Assembly: GCF_001667275.1 (NCBI RefSeq)
Contig: NZ_LZHV01000034.1
Span: 33,937 to 97,936, forward strand
Reading direction: 5' to 3'
From: Mycobacterium sp. ACS4054
GTDB taxonomy: Bacteria > Actinomycetota > Actinomycetes > Mycobacteriales > Mycobacteriaceae
Length of the DNA: 64,000 nucleotides
Every line of letters begins with the position of its first letter. The stretch's first letter is position 1. A program made the translations under genes and the position numbers. The notes below the pieces were generated by a model that was not told the origin of the DNA, ran no database searches, and was given only the letters and a program-made list of their open reading frames with translations. Below are positions 35,292 to 45,435 of this stretch, piece by piece.

Positions 35292-36077
35292 GTGGCCGCC
35301 ACCCTGCACGTGCACCGCTACGGCCCGCCGGATCCGGTCCGGGTGCTGGCGCTGCACGGGCTGACCGGCCACGGGCAGCGCTGGCAGCAGCTGGCCGGCC
35401 TGCTGCCCGAAATCCCCTTCGCGGCACCGGATCTGATCGGCCATGGCCGGTCGTCGTGGGCGGCGCCGTGGACCATCGACGCCAACGTCGCCGCGATGGC
35501 CGCGCTGCTCGACGGCGAAGCCGGCCCGCCGGTGCTGATCGTCGGGCACTCGTTCGGCGGGGCGCTCGCCATGCAGCTGGCCGCGGCACGCCCGGACCGG
35601 GTGGCGGCGCTGCTGCTGCTGGACCCGGCGGTCGGATTGGACGGCGAGTGGATGCGTCAGATCGCCGAGGCGATGCTGTCCTCGCCCGACTACCCCGACG
35701 CGCAGGAGGCGCGCCTGGAGAAGGTGCACGGATCGTGGTCCGACGTCGACCCCGCGCTGCTCGACGCCGAGCTCGACGAGCATCTGATCGCGCTGCCGGG
35801 CGGCCGGTACGGCTGGCGGGTCAGTCTGCCGGCGATGATGGCGTACTGGAGCGAGCTGGCCCGCGACGCGGTGCTCCCCCCGGCCGGGACGCCGACGGTG
35901 CTCGTGCGCGCCAAGCGCACCTCGCCGCCGTACGTCAGCGACGAACTCGTCACCGCGCTGCAGCAACGGTTGGGGTCCGACTTCCGGCTGCTGGATTTCG
36001 ACTGCAACCACATGGTGCCCTACGCCGCGGCGGCCGACGTCGCCGCGCTGACGCGCGAATTGCTGGAAGCCCGCTGA
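35292..36077 (+). CDS. lipV: Alpha/beta hydrolase, LipV-like
   Basis: A 261-residue alpha/beta hydrolase fold protein. The nucleophile elbow is VGHSFGGAL (Ser about 86), with an oxyanion motif LHGLTGHG near residue 18, an acid candidate later, and a His near the end (CNHMVPYA). No signal peptide. LipV of M. tuberculosis (Rv3203) is an esterase family member with no agreed physiological substrate. The GTG at 35292 starts the family-typical N-terminus. The alkyltransferase-like gene follows after two bases. Confidence 0.85.
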   Translation: MAATLHVHRYGPPDPVRVLALHGLTGHGQRWQQLAGLLPEIPFAAPDLIGHGRSSWAAPWTIDANVAAMAALLDGEAGPPVLIVGHSFGGALAMQLAAARPDRVAALLLLDPAVGLDGEWMRQIAEAMLSSPDYPDAQEARLEKVHGSWSDVDPALLDAELDEHLIALPGGRYGWRVSLPAMMAYWSELARDAVLPPAGTPTVLVRAKRTSPPYVSDELVTALQQRLGSDFRLLDFDCNHMVPYAAAADVAALTRELLEAR

Positions 36078-36079
36078 TC

Positions 36080-36382
36080 GTGGCGCCGGTGACCGACGAG
36101 CAGGTCGAGCGGGTGCGGGCGGTGGTCGCGGCCATTCCGGCCGGCCGGGTCGCCACCTACGGCGACATCGCCTCTGTCGCGGGGCTTTCCAGCCCGCGCA
36201 TCGTCGGCTGGATCATGCGGACCGACTCCTCGGACCTGCCCTGGCACCGGGTGATCACCGCCTCGGGGCGCCCCGCGCGCCATCTGACCACCCGGCAGCT
36301 GGAGCTGCTGCGCGCCGAGGGGATCCTGGCCTCCGACGGCAGGATCGCGCTGGGTGAGGTCCGCTACGACTTCCGGCGCTAG
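36080..36382 (+). CDS. Alkyltransferase-like DNA repair protein (ATL, active-site Trp)
   Basis: A 100-residue protein with only the DNA-binding domain of O6-alkylguanine transferases. The acceptor motif PCHR reads PWHRV here (W55), so it cannot transfer alkyl groups; ATL proteins of this type instead bind O6-alkylguanine and flag it for nucleotide excision repair (established for ATLs). GTG start at 36080. Tight spacing suggests co-transcription with the hydrolase gene. Its stop overlaps the convergent phosphotransferase-like gene by four bases. Confidence 0.9.
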   Translation: MAPVTDEQVERVRAVVAAIPAGRVATYGDIASVAGLSSPRIVGWIMRTDSSDLPWHRVITASGRPARHLTTRQLELLRAEGILASDGRIALGEVRYDFRR

Positions 36383-37233
36383 AGCACCAGGCGGACCAGC
36401 GCCGCGGTGCGGGCGAGGCCGGGAAACGCCTCGGCCGTCGACCGCGGGTGCAGCGCATGGACGGCCAGGCGAAACATCAAGGCGCGCAACAACATCTGCG
36501 GCCACTCGGGCAGCGCGCTCCAGCGTTCGATGAGCCCGTCGTCGGCCTCGCCCCAGGACAGGGCGTCGACGACGACGACCCCGGCCGCCCACGAGGCGGG
36601 CCGCCAGTAGGGGGTGATGTCGGTGATCCCCGGGGCGGCGGTGCCGACGAAAAGCACTGTGCCGTAAAGGTCCCCGTGCACCAGCTGGTTGGGGCTCTTG
36701 GTCGGCCGGCGCAGCGTGGCCAGCTGGTTGATCAGCTCCACCGACCGCTCGGCGTCGGCCGTCGGCGGGGCCGTCCGGGCGCCCGGCGGTACCGAGGCCA
36801 GCGGCCGTTCCTCCCACGCGGCGCGGTCGGCGGCGATGAAGATGTCCACGTCTCCCCAGGGCGCGGTGGGGCCCTGGGTCAGGAATCGGGGCCGTTCCAG
36901 TTTGCCGGTCGCCTCGTGCAGCCGCACCGCCGCCGAGACCACTTCGTCATGCCGGGGTTCGGGTGTGCCCGCGACGAAGGTGTCCGCCCGCCACCCGGAA
37001 ACCACGTACCGGCCGTCCGTCGAGCGGACCGGTCGGGCCAGCCGGACGCCGTCGACGAACAACGTCTCGCGCACCCGGGCCGACCATGCCGCCCGGGCGT
37101 GGTCGGCCACCAGCGAAAGCACGACTTCGCCGCAGCGCCAGCCGCCCTCCCAGCTGGCCCCCAGATAGACGGGCTGCACGCCGGTCAAGCCAAATGCCGC
37201 CAGCACATGCTCCGGCGGTGGCTCGACATTCAC
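36379..37233 (-). CDS. Conserved mycobacterial protein with aminoglycoside phosphotransferase-like fold (Rv3205c-like)
   Basis: A 284-residue protein. The segment NQLVHGDLYGTVLF looks like the HGDxxxxN kinase loop of APH/choline kinase-like proteins, but the expected metal-binding Asn is replaced, so activity is doubtful. DITPYWRPA then takes the place of the IDW segment. It is known only as a conserved actinobacterial family. It ends in a four-base overlap with the ATL gene and lies downstream of moeZ on the same strand (36-nt gap), so it may belong to the moeZ transcript. Confidence 0.7.
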   Translation of the reverse strand: MNVEPPPEHVLAAFGLTGVQPVYLGASWEGGWRCGEVVLSLVADHARAAWSARVRETLFVDGVRLARPVRSTDGRYVVSGWRADTFVAGTPEPRHDEVVSAAVRLHEATGKLERPRFLTQGPTAPWGDVDIFIAADRAAWEERPLASVPPGARTAPPTADAERSVELINQLATLRRPTKSPNQLVHGDLYGTVLFVGTAAPGITDITPYWRPASWAAGVVVVDALSWGEADDGLIERWSALPEWPQMLLRALMFRLAVHALHPRSTAEAFPGLARTAALVRLVL

Positions 37234-37269
37234 ACCGGTACTCTAAACGAGTCCAACAAGCGTTCCGGG

Positions 37270-38460
37270 TCAGTACATCACCATGTCGGGTTGCATCTGC
37301 TGCGCCCACGCCACGATCCCGCCCTGCAGATGCACCGCATCGGCGAATCCGGCCTTTCGCACCACCGCCAGCGCCTCGGCCGAGCGCACCCCCGTCTTGC
37401 AGTAGAGCACCGGCGTGCGGTCGTGCGGCAGCTTTGCCAGGCCCTCACCGGAATTGATCGACGACTGCGGGATCAGCCGGGCCCCGTCGATGTGGTTGAT
37501 CTCCCATTCGACGGGCTCGCGGACGTCGATCAGCGCCAGCTTCTTGCCGGAGTCCAGCATGTCGCGCAATTTCCGCGGCGTGATGGCGGATCCGGTGACG
37601 CCCTGGTCGTCGGGGACCGCGCCGCAGTACTGCTCGTAGTCGATCAGCTCGGTGATCTTCGGCCGGAAGGCGTCATCGGGTTCCCGGCGGATCGCGATGG
37701 TGCGGTAGGACATCTCCAGCGCGTCGTAGATCAGCAGCCGGCCCAGCAGCGATTCGCCGATGCCGGTGATGAGCTTGATCGCCTCGGTGCCCATCACCGA
37801 CGCGATGGAGGCGCAGACGATGCCCAGCACGCCGCCCTCGGCGCACGACGGGACCGTGCCGGGCGGCGGCGGCTCCGGATACAGGTCGCGATAGTTCAGG
37901 CCCCGGCCGCCGGGCGCGTCCTCCCAGAACACCGAGGCCTGGCCCTCGAAGCGGTAGATCGACCCCCACACGTAGGGCTTGCCGGCCAGCACGGCGGCGT
38001 CGTTGACGAGATACCGGGTGGCGAAGTTGTCGGTGCCGTCCACGATCAGGTCGTACTGCCCGAACAGCTCGACGGCGTTGCTCGAGTCCAGCCGGAACTC
38101 GTGCAACCGCACGCTGACCAGCGGGTTGATCGCTGCGATGGACTCGCGCGCCGAGGAGGCCTTGGACCGCCCGACGTCGGCCACGCCGTGGATGATCTGG
38201 CGCTGCAGGTTGGACTCGTCGACGACGTCGAAGTCGATGATGCCGAGTGTGCCGACGCCCGCCGCGGCCAGGTAGAGCAGCGTCGGCGCGCCCAGCCCGC
38301 CGGCGCCGATCACCAGCACGCGCGCGTTCTTGAGCCGCTTCTGCCCGTCGACGCCCAGGTCGGGGATGATCAGGTGGCGGCTGTAGCGGGCCACCTCATC
38401 GCGCGTCAGCTGGTCTGCCGGCGCCACGAGGGGCGGCAGCGGTGTCTGGGAACTCGACAC
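37270..38460 (-). CDS. moeZ: Adenylyltransferase/sulfurtransferase MoeZ
   Basis: A 396-residue fusion. Residues about 15-265 form a ThiF/MoeB-type adenylyltransferase (VIGAGGLGAPTLLYLAAAG, and NLQRQIIH with the conserved Arg), and residues about 290-390 a rhodanese domain whose active Cys lies in YCKTGVRS. MoeZ activates and sulphurates carrier proteins such as MoaD and CysO (established in actinobacteria), serving molybdopterin and cysteine synthesis. The start is GTG at 38460. Confidence 0.93.
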   Translation of the reverse strand: MSSSQTPLPPLVAPADQLTRDEVARYSRHLIIPDLGVDGQKRLKNARVLVIGAGGLGAPTLLYLAAAGVGTLGIIDFDVVDESNLQRQIIHGVADVGRSKASSARESIAAINPLVSVRLHEFRLDSSNAVELFGQYDLIVDGTDNFATRYLVNDAAVLAGKPYVWGSIYRFEGQASVFWEDAPGGRGLNYRDLYPEPPPPGTVPSCAEGGVLGIVCASIASVMGTEAIKLITGIGESLLGRLLIYDALEMSYRTIAIRREPDDAFRPKITELIDYEQYCGAVPDDQGVTGSAITPRKLRDMLDSGKKLALIDVREPVEWEINHIDGARLIPQSSINSGEGLAKLPHDRTPVLYCKTGVRSAEALAVVRKAGFADAVHLQGGIVAWAQQMQPDMVMY

Positions 38461-38555
38461 GCCCGAACATCTCCTCGGTCTCGCGTTGCGGTTCGTCGTC
38501 CATATCCATCACAGCAGCAGCCGAAGTGGACGGCAATGAATTCAACTGGCCGCGG

Positions 38556-39581
38556 TCAGGCGATCGGGAACGGCCACGGATTGAACCGGCAGGTCTTTCC
38601 GTCGGCCTTGACGAAATCCGGGTCGAACTTGGCGGCGTCGTCGTTCGACGTGGAGAACGTCTGCTGCATCATCACCGGCGCCAGGGCGCCCTGCTGCTCG
38701 CACGGCTCGTGGCGGACGTACCCGATGGCGTGCCCCACCTCGTGGTTGATCACGTACTGCCGATAGGAACCGACGTCGCCCTCGAACGGCACGGCTCCAC
38801 GCACCCAGCGGGCCTCGTTGATGAAGACCCGCGACTCGCGGTCCGGCCCGTAAACCGGGTTGTAGCAGGAGGTTTCGAGCCGGAATTCGTAGCCGCAGCC
38901 ACCGCGCACCGTCACCGGGGACACCAGCGAGATGCGGAAGTCGGGCTTGCCGTTATCGATCCGGACGAACGCGAATTGCGGGTTGTGCGTCCAGCCCTTG
39001 GGGTTGCCGAGCGTCTGGTCGACCATCTCGGCGAACGCCTCGTCGCCGCCGAACATCGTGGGGTCGATGCCGTTTTCCACCTCGACGGTGTACCGGAACA
39101 CCTTGACGGTGCCCTGGCCGATCTGCGGCGTGGTGCCCGGCACGATGTGCCACGTCTTGTCGCCGGCCTCGGTGAACGGGCCGCCGTCGGGCAGCGTCCC
39201 GGCGGGCAGGTTGGCGTCGAACGCGGCGAGCCCACGCGGTGGCGCGTCGATGATCGAGGTGCCGACCGCGTCGATCGCCTGCGGGCTCTGAATGGGCTGA
39301 CTCGCCGTCGGCTTGGTCACGGTGGTGCCGGTGACGGTCTGGTAGACGACCACCACGGTGAGCGCCACCAAGGCCGGCAGCGCGTAGGCGCGCCAGCCGT
39401 AGGTGGACACGAACCGCCCCAGCCGCGTCTGCTTGCGCCACTGGTTCGGCCGCTCCCGGCCGGCGCGGGTGCGTCCGGCGTCGCGGGCGATCGGGTCGCG
39501 CAGGGCCCGCAGCGGTTCGCGCCACTCGGCGCGCAGCACCGGGACGCGACCGGTGCCGCGCGAAGGCCGCTGGGACGTCAT
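38556..39581 (-). CDS. DUF3152 membrane-anchored zincin-like protein (Rv3207c-like)
   Basis: A 341-residue protein with a cytoplasmic N-terminus, one membrane segment at about residues 65-85 (YALPALVALTVVVVYQTVTG), and a large extracytoplasmic domain. It contains a zincin motif HEVGHAIGYVRH (HExxH with a third His six residues later), plus paired Cys. It is therefore probably a cell-surface metallopeptidase (inference); DUF3152 members have no established substrate. ATG at 39581. It lies downstream of the TetR gene in the opposite direction. Confidence 0.85.
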   Translation of the reverse strand: MTSQRPSRGTGRVPVLRAEWREPLRALRDPIARDAGRTRAGRERPNQWRKQTRLGRFVSTYGWRAYALPALVALTVVVVYQTVTGTTVTKPTASQPIQSPQAIDAVGTSIIDAPPRGLAAFDANLPAGTLPDGGPFTEAGDKTWHIVPGTTPQIGQGTVKVFRYTVEVENGIDPTMFGGDEAFAEMVDQTLGNPKGWTHNPQFAFVRIDNGKPDFRISLVSPVTVRGGCGYEFRLETSCYNPVYGPDRESRVFINEARWVRGAVPFEGDVGSYRQYVINHEVGHAIGYVRHEPCEQQGALAPVMMQQTFSTSNDDAAKFDPDFVKADGKTCRFNPWPFPIA

Positions 39582-39704
39582 TTCCCCAGGATTACACAGT
39601 CATCCGGCGCGCCCGTCCGTGGCGCGCCCGAATGCGCCGCACGACACCACTTCTGCCAGCGACGACGGCGGCAACGCCGATCAACCGAACCACATGGGTA
39701 GTAA

Positions 39705-40728
<1,024 letters not shown>

Positions 40729-40929
40729 CCCTTTCCGTTGGTATTGAAGTCGACAGACCTGTCAGCTGCAGGCTAGTGGACGGCGCGGGCCCGCATCGGC
40801 CACGGCCCCCGACGCGCGCTTCGCGCTGAGCGAAACGCCGGTCGCGAACGGATAACGATTCGCTTGCAGCTCGTCTTCCAGGCGGGTCCCAAGCCCGATC
40901 CGTGTTTTCCCATCGCTAACTTCGGCCCC

Positions 40930-41637
40930 ATGGGTACCACACTGGCCGATCTCGACGAGGTGCGGGATTACCCCGACGACCAGACCGACGAGCTTTACCG
41001 TGCCGGCGCCTTGCCCGAGGGCGACTACAACTGGACCGGCTGGCCGGCCGAGCTGCGCTGGCGTCCGCTCACGGCGATCCTGGGCGCCGTCGTGGCCGTC
41101 GGCGCGATCGCGACCGCCGTCATCATCAACAGCGGCGACAGCGCCACCACGAAGGCCACGGTGGCACCGGCACCCCAGCCGGTGACTTCCGCTCCGGCGA
41201 CGACGAGGAGCTCCGCCCCGCCGAGCGCGCAGCCCAGCCCATCCCAATTGCCGCCCGAAACGGTCACCACCGTGACCACGCCGAGCGCCTCGCCGACCCT
41301 GCCGACGGCGACGCCCACCGCCGCTCCGCCCCTGACGCTGACGCCCCCGCCGCCGGCCGCGCTGAATCCGCGCACCGTCGTCTACAGCGTGACGGGCACC
41401 AAGCAGCTGCTGGACCTGGTGAACATCGTCTACACCGACGGGCAGGGCTACTCGCAGACCGAGTTCAACGTGTCGCTGCCGTGGACCAAGGCGGTCATCC
41501 TGAACCCCGGCGTGCAGACCCCATCGGTGGTCGCGACCAGCTTCTACGGCCAGCTGAACTGCTCGATCGTCAACGCCGCCGGTCAATTGGTGGCCGCGTC
41601 GACCACCAACTCGAGCCTGGCGACCTGCCGGCGCTGA
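40930..41637 (+). CDS. MmpS-like membrane-anchored protein (Rv3209-like)
   Basis: A 235-residue protein: a short cytoplasmic N-terminus, one membrane segment at about residues 50-68 (LTAILGAVVAVGAIATAVII), a Thr/Pro/Ser-rich linker (about 75-140), and a C-terminal MmpS-type beta domain (VVYSVTGTKQ, VTSLPWTK-like strands, paired Cys). MmpS proteins partner MmpL lipid exporters, but no mmpL is nearby. The start chosen is MGTTLADLDEV at 40930 rather than the upstream ATG at 40864. Confidence 0.8.
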   Translation: MGTTLADLDEVRDYPDDQTDELYRAGALPEGDYNWTGWPAELRWRPLTAILGAVVAVGAIATAVIINSGDSATTKATVAPAPQPVTSAPATTRSSAPPSAQPSPSQLPPETVTTVTTPSASPTLPTATPTAAPPLTLTPPPPAALNPRTVVYSVTGTKQLLDLVNIVYTDGQGYSQTEFNVSLPWTKAVILNPGVQTPSVVATSFYGQLNCSIVNAAGQLVAASTTNSSLATCRR

Positions 41638-41706
41638 GTCCAACGGCCGTGACCCGCAGCGCCCGGCCGCGCCGCGCTTGCGATCACGGCTGAGTCCAAC
41701 GGCCGT
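41633..41706. repeat. 18-bp direct repeat spanning two gene ends
   Basis: GCTGAGTCCAACGGCCGT occurs at 41633-41650 and 41689-41706, a 56-bp period. The first copy covers the MmpS-like stop codon and the second touches the convergent stop of the ferritin-like gene. Probably a small duplication; no clear function. Confidence 0.8.
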
Positions 41707-42425
41707 CAGCTCAGCCCCAGCTCCTGCATCCGCCGGTCGTGGGTGTGCTGCAGCCGGTCGAAGAACGCGTTGAGCTGGCCCAGGCCACCGGCCCCCCGCA
41801 CCACCAGGTCGACCAGCTCGTCGTGGTCGGCCAGCAGGAACTGGGCCTGGGTGATCGCCTCACCGAACAGGCGACGCGACCACAGGGCCAGCCGGCTGCG
41901 CTGCTTGCCGCTGGCGGTCACCGCGGCCCGCACCTCGGCGACGACGAACTGTGAGTGACCGGTCTCCGACAGCGCGGCGCGGACCACGTGGGCGATCTCG
42001 TCGGGCAGGCCGTCGGCGATCTCCAGGTACAGATCGGCGGCCAGCGCGTCGCCGACGTAGGTCTTCACCAGGGCCTCCAGCCACGTGCTGGGCATCGTCA
42101 GCCGGTGGTAGTTCTCCAGCGCCGAGACGTACTTCGACATCGCCGACACCACGTCGACGCCCCGGCTTTCCAGCGCGTCGCGCAGGAGCTCGTAGTGCTG
42201 CATCTCGGCGGCGGCCATGCTCGCCATCGAAATCCGTCCGCGCAGGTCAGGGGCCATCCGCGCCTCGTCGGTGAGCCGGTAGAACGCGGCGATCTCGCCG
42301 TAGGCCAAGACCGCGAACAACTCGTTGACGCCCGGGTGGTCGGCCGACAGCCGTGGGGCGGGCGATTCGTCCGCCCGGTCGGCTTCGAGGTCGGCTTCGG
42401 AGGGCTCGCAAGAGGGCCGGGTCAT
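41706..42425 (-). CDS. Ferritin-like (MiaE-like) diiron protein (Rv3210c-like)
   Basis: A 239-residue helical protein. Diiron-ligand-like motifs are visible: YGEIAAFYRL, AAAEMQHYELL (ExxH), then DLYLEIADGL and ETGHSQFV (second ExxH-like). The fold resembles tRNA hydroxylase MiaE and other ferritin-like proteins; the activity has not been established in mycobacteria. The N-terminal 30 residues are acidic. It is divergent from rhlE across 192 bases. Confidence 0.75.
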   Translation of the reverse strand: MTRPSCEPSEADLEADRADESPAPRLSADHPGVNELFAVLAYGEIAAFYRLTDEARMAPDLRGRISMASMAAAEMQHYELLRDALESRGVDVVSAMSKYVSALENYHRLTMPSTWLEALVKTYVGDALAADLYLEIADGLPDEIAHVVRAALSETGHSQFVVAEVRAAVTASGKQRSRLALWSRRLFGEAITQAQFLLADHDELVDLVVRGAGGLGQLNAFFDRLQHTHDRRMQELGLS

Positions 42426-42493
42426 GGCAACACTCTAGTCGGCGGACCCGGCGCCAACTGGGTGCCAGCTGTCGACCAGCTATCATGTATGTA

Positions 42494-42529
42494 GATAGCG
42501 GCTGCATTTTCTTTTCCCCAGCCGCTATC
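42494..42529. other. 11-bp inverted repeat upstream of rhlE
   Basis: GATAGCGGCTG (42494-42504) and its reverse complement (42519-42529) flank a 14-nt pyrimidine-rich loop, CATTTTCTTTTCCC on the plus strand. The dyad lies 89-124 nt before the chosen rhlE start, probably in its 5' leader or operator, in the divergent gap. Confidence 0.75.
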
Positions 42530-42617
42530 GGCGAAATGTGCGTGCACAGCTGGCCCACCCAGATCGAGCAGGGGCCCGCGACTCGGCGACGTATTCGGAG
42601 TCGGAACTCGTGCGCGC

Positions 42618-44177
42618 GTGACCGCGACAGAGAAACACCGACACAAACCGATACGTCCCCGAAAGGCTTACTACCCACGCATGAGCGCACTCACCGACAC
42701 AACTGAAATGACTTTTGCCAACCTCGGCGTTCGCGACGAAATCGTCCGCGCCCTCGCGGAAAAGGGCATCGAGCGTCCCTTCGCGATCCAGGAACTCACC
42801 CTGCCGCTGGCCCTCGCCGGCGACGACCTGATCGGCCAGGCCCGCACCGGCATGGGCAAGACCTTCGCCTTCGGCGTGCCGCTGCTGAACCGCATCACGT
42901 CCGGAGCCGGCGTGCGGGAGCTCAACGGCACCCCCCGGGCCCTGATCGTGGTGCCCACCCGTGAGCTGTGCCTGCAGGTCCACGGTGACCTCGCCACCGC
43001 GGCGAAGTACCTCAAGGCCGATGGCGACCGTCCGCTGAGCGTCGTCTCGATCTACGGCGGCCGCCCCTACGAGCCGCAGATCGAGGCGCTGCGCGCCGGC
43101 GCCGACGTCGTCGTTGGCACCCCCGGCCGGCTGCTCGACCTGGCCCAGCAGGGCCACCTGCAGCTGGGCGGGCTGTCGGTGCTGGTGCTCGACGAGGCCG
43201 ACGAGATGCTCGACCTGGGCTTCCTGCCCGACATCGAGCGCATCCTGCGCCAGATCCCCGAGGACCGGCAGTCGATGCTGTTCTCGGCGACCATGCCCGG
43301 CCCGATCATCACGCTGGCCCGCACGTTCATGAACCAGCCCACCCACATTCGCGCGGAGGCGCCGCATTCGGCGGCCACCCACGACACCACCGAGCAGTTC
43401 GTCTACCGGGCCCACGCGCTGGACAAGGTGGAACTGGTGAGCCGGGTGCTGCAGGCCGAGGGCCGAGGCGCGACGATGATCTTCACCCGCACCAAGCGCA
43501 CCGCGCAGAAGGTCGCCGACGAACTGGCCGAGCGCGGCTTCAAGGTCGGTGCCGTGCACGGCGACCTGGGGCAGATCGCCCGCGAGAAGGCGCTCAAGGC
43601 CTTCCGCACCGGCGACATCGACGTGCTGGTCGCCACCGATGTGGCCGCGCGCGGCATCGACATCGACGACATCACCCACGTCATCAACTACCAGATTCCC
43701 GAGGACGAACAGGCCTACGTGCACCGCATCGGTCGGACCGGCCGCGCCGGCAAAACCGGTATCGCGGTCACCCTGGTGGACTGGGACGAGCTGCCCCGGT
43801 GGTCGATGATCGACAAGGCGCTGGGCCTGGAGAACCCCGAGCCCGCCGAGACCTACTCGAATTCGCCGCACCTCTACGAGGAGATGGGCATCCCCGCCGA
43901 GGCGCGCGGCAGCATCGGCACGCCGAAGAAGCCGCAGGGCCAGCGCCGCACCGGCGAGCGTGACGGCCAGAAGGCCGAGCGGTCCGGCCGCGCCCGCTCC
44001 GGCGCACCGCGCCGCCGCACCCGCGGCGGCCAGCCGGTTTCCGGACATCCCGACGGGAACGCCGCGGCGGGCGGTTCCAACGGCGAAGCCGCGGCGGAGG
44101 CGTCCGGCAACTCCGGAAACGGCCGGCGTCGCCGTCGGCGCCGCAAGCCCGCCGAAGCCGGCGCGCCCGCCAACTGA
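42618..44177 (+). CDS. rhlE: DEAD-box RNA helicase RhlE
   Basis: A 519-residue RNA helicase. The canonical motifs are Q-motif FAIQE, ARTGMGKT (I), PTRELC (Ia), VLDEADEMLD (II), SATMP (III), and HRIGRTGRAGKTG (VI). The C-terminal 90 residues are basic and Arg/Gly/Ser-rich, which bind RNA nonspecifically. The M. tuberculosis homologue Rv3211 is listed as RhlE and linked to RNA degradation complexes with RNase E in mycobacteria (recalled). The GTG at 42618 is taken; ATG at 42681 is an alternative. A hairpin-forming dyad lies upstream. Confidence 0.92.
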   Translation: MTATEKHRHKPIRPRKAYYPRMSALTDTTEMTFANLGVRDEIVRALAEKGIERPFAIQELTLPLALAGDDLIGQARTGMGKTFAFGVPLLNRITSGAGVRELNGTPRALIVVPTRELCLQVHGDLATAAKYLKADGDRPLSVVSIYGGRPYEPQIEALRAGADVVVGTPGRLLDLAQQGHLQLGGLSVLVLDEADEMLDLGFLPDIERILRQIPEDRQSMLFSATMPGPIITLARTFMNQPTHIRAEAPHSAATHDTTEQFVYRAHALDKVELVSRVLQAEGRGATMIFTRTKRTAQKVADELAERGFKVGAVHGDLGQIAREKALKAFRTGDIDVLVATDVAARGIDIDDITHVINYQIPEDEQAYVHRIGRTGRAGKTGIAVTLVDWDELPRWSMIDKALGLENPEPAETYSNSPHLYEEMGIPAEARGSIGTPKKPQGQRRTGERDGQKAERSGRARSGAPRRRTRGGQPVSGHPDGNAAAGGSNGEAAAEASGNSGNGRRRRRRRKPAEAGAPAN

Positions 44178-44192
44178 GCCGCGCACCCACGG

Positions 44193-45413
44193 ATGGTCAG
44201 ACCCGAGCGCCGGACCAGGGGCGACGTCCTGGCCGCCGTGGCGATCGCGGTCGTGGTCGCCGCCGTCGCCGCGCTGATCTGGTGGACCAGCGACGCCCGG
44301 GCCACCATCAGCCGCCCCGCCGCCGTTCCCGCGCCCAACCCGACCCCGGCCCGGCAGGTGCCGACCACGCTCAAAGAGCTGTGGACCGCGGCCAGCCCGG
44401 CCACCACCGCACCCGTGACCGTGGGCGGGACCGTCGTCACCGGCGACGGCCACCGGGTCGACGGGCGGGACCCCGGCTCGGGCAAGTCCCAGTGGAGCTA
44501 TGAGCGGGACAGCGGGCTGTGCGGGGTGTCCTGGATCTACCACTACGCCGTCGCCGTCTATTCCGACGACCGCGGGTGTGGGCAGGTGAGCACGCTCGAC
44601 GGCTCCACGGGGCGTCGCGGGCCCGCCCGCAGCGGCTACGCCGACCCGCACGTCCAGCTGTCCTCCGACGGCACGACGGTGCTGTCGGCCGGTGACACCC
44701 GCCTGGAGCTGTGGCGCTCGGACATGGTCCGGATGGTGGCCTACGGCGAGACCGACGCCCGGGTGAAGCCCTCGGCGCGCGGCCTGCACTCCGGCTGCAA
44801 GCTGGTCTCGGCGGCGGCCAGCTCGTCGGCGGTGTCGGTGCTGGAGACCTGCGTCTCGGCCGCCGACCTTCGGCTGGTGCTGCTGCGGCCGGGCAAGGAC
44901 GACGACGAACCGCAGCAGCGCATCGTGGCCGAACCCGGGATCACGGCGGACGCGGGTGCGCAGGTGCTGACCGTCTGGGAGAACAAGACCTTGGTGTATC
45001 TGCCCTCGCCGCGGCCCCGGGTGGACGTCGTCGACGACACCGGCACCACCGTGTCGAGCACCCTGCTGCCCAAGCAGCCGTCGGGCCCGGGGGCGGTCTC
45101 GCACGCGGGCAGCCTGATCACCTGGTGGACCGGCGACTCCGTGCTGGCGTTCGACACCGGCAATCTGACGTTGCGCTACACCATCGCCGCGGGCGACACG
45201 ACCGTGCCGCTGGGGCCGGGCGCGATGATGGCGGGCCGCCTGCTGGTGCCGGTCACGGGCGCGATCGGCGTCTACGACCCCCTCAGCGGCGCCCCCGAGC
45301 GCTACCTCACCGTGAATCGGGCGCCGAGCCCGCCGGGACGCGCGGTCGTTCCGGCCGTCGCGGGATCCCGGGTGTTCGAGCAGCGCGGCGACACCGTGGT
45401 GGCGCTGGGCTGA
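44193..45413 (+). CDS. Membrane-anchored beta-propeller-like protein (Rv3212-like)
   Basis: A 406-residue protein with an N-terminal signal-anchor (residues about 12-30, VLAAVAIAVVVAAVAALIWW) and an extracytoplasmic PQQ/WD-like beta-rich domain. Repeating blades such as GGTVVTGDGHRVDGRDPGSGKSQW and the pairs of Cys (LCGVSW, GCGQV; SGCKLV, ETCVSA) support a disulphide-stabilised propeller. The function is unknown. ATG at 44193, 15 nt after rhlE, so likely co-transcribed with it. Confidence 0.8.
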   Translation: MVRPERRTRGDVLAAVAIAVVVAAVAALIWWTSDARATISRPAAVPAPNPTPARQVPTTLKELWTAASPATTAPVTVGGTVVTGDGHRVDGRDPGSGKSQWSYERDSGLCGVSWIYHYAVAVYSDDRGCGQVSTLDGSTGRRGPARSGYADPHVQLSSDGTTVLSAGDTRLELWRSDMVRMVAYGETDARVKPSARGLHSGCKLVSAAASSSAVSVLETCVSAADLRLVLLRPGKDDDEPQQRIVAEPGITADAGAQVLTVWENKTLVYLPSPRPRVDVVDDTGTTVSSTLLPKQPSGPGAVSHAGSLITWWTGDSVLAFDTGNLTLRYTIAAGDTTVPLGPGAMMAGRLLVPVTGAIGVYDPLSGAPERYLTVNRAPSPPGRAVVPAVAGSRVFEQRGDTVVALG

Positions 45414-45435
45414 TATCGCGCGCAGGCGCGAACGG

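Noticed and set aside
34984..35589. N-terminal extension of adnA
   Set aside because: It runs across the small acidic gene and the start of the LipV-like gene, has no AdnA similarity, and a good ATG stands at 34983.
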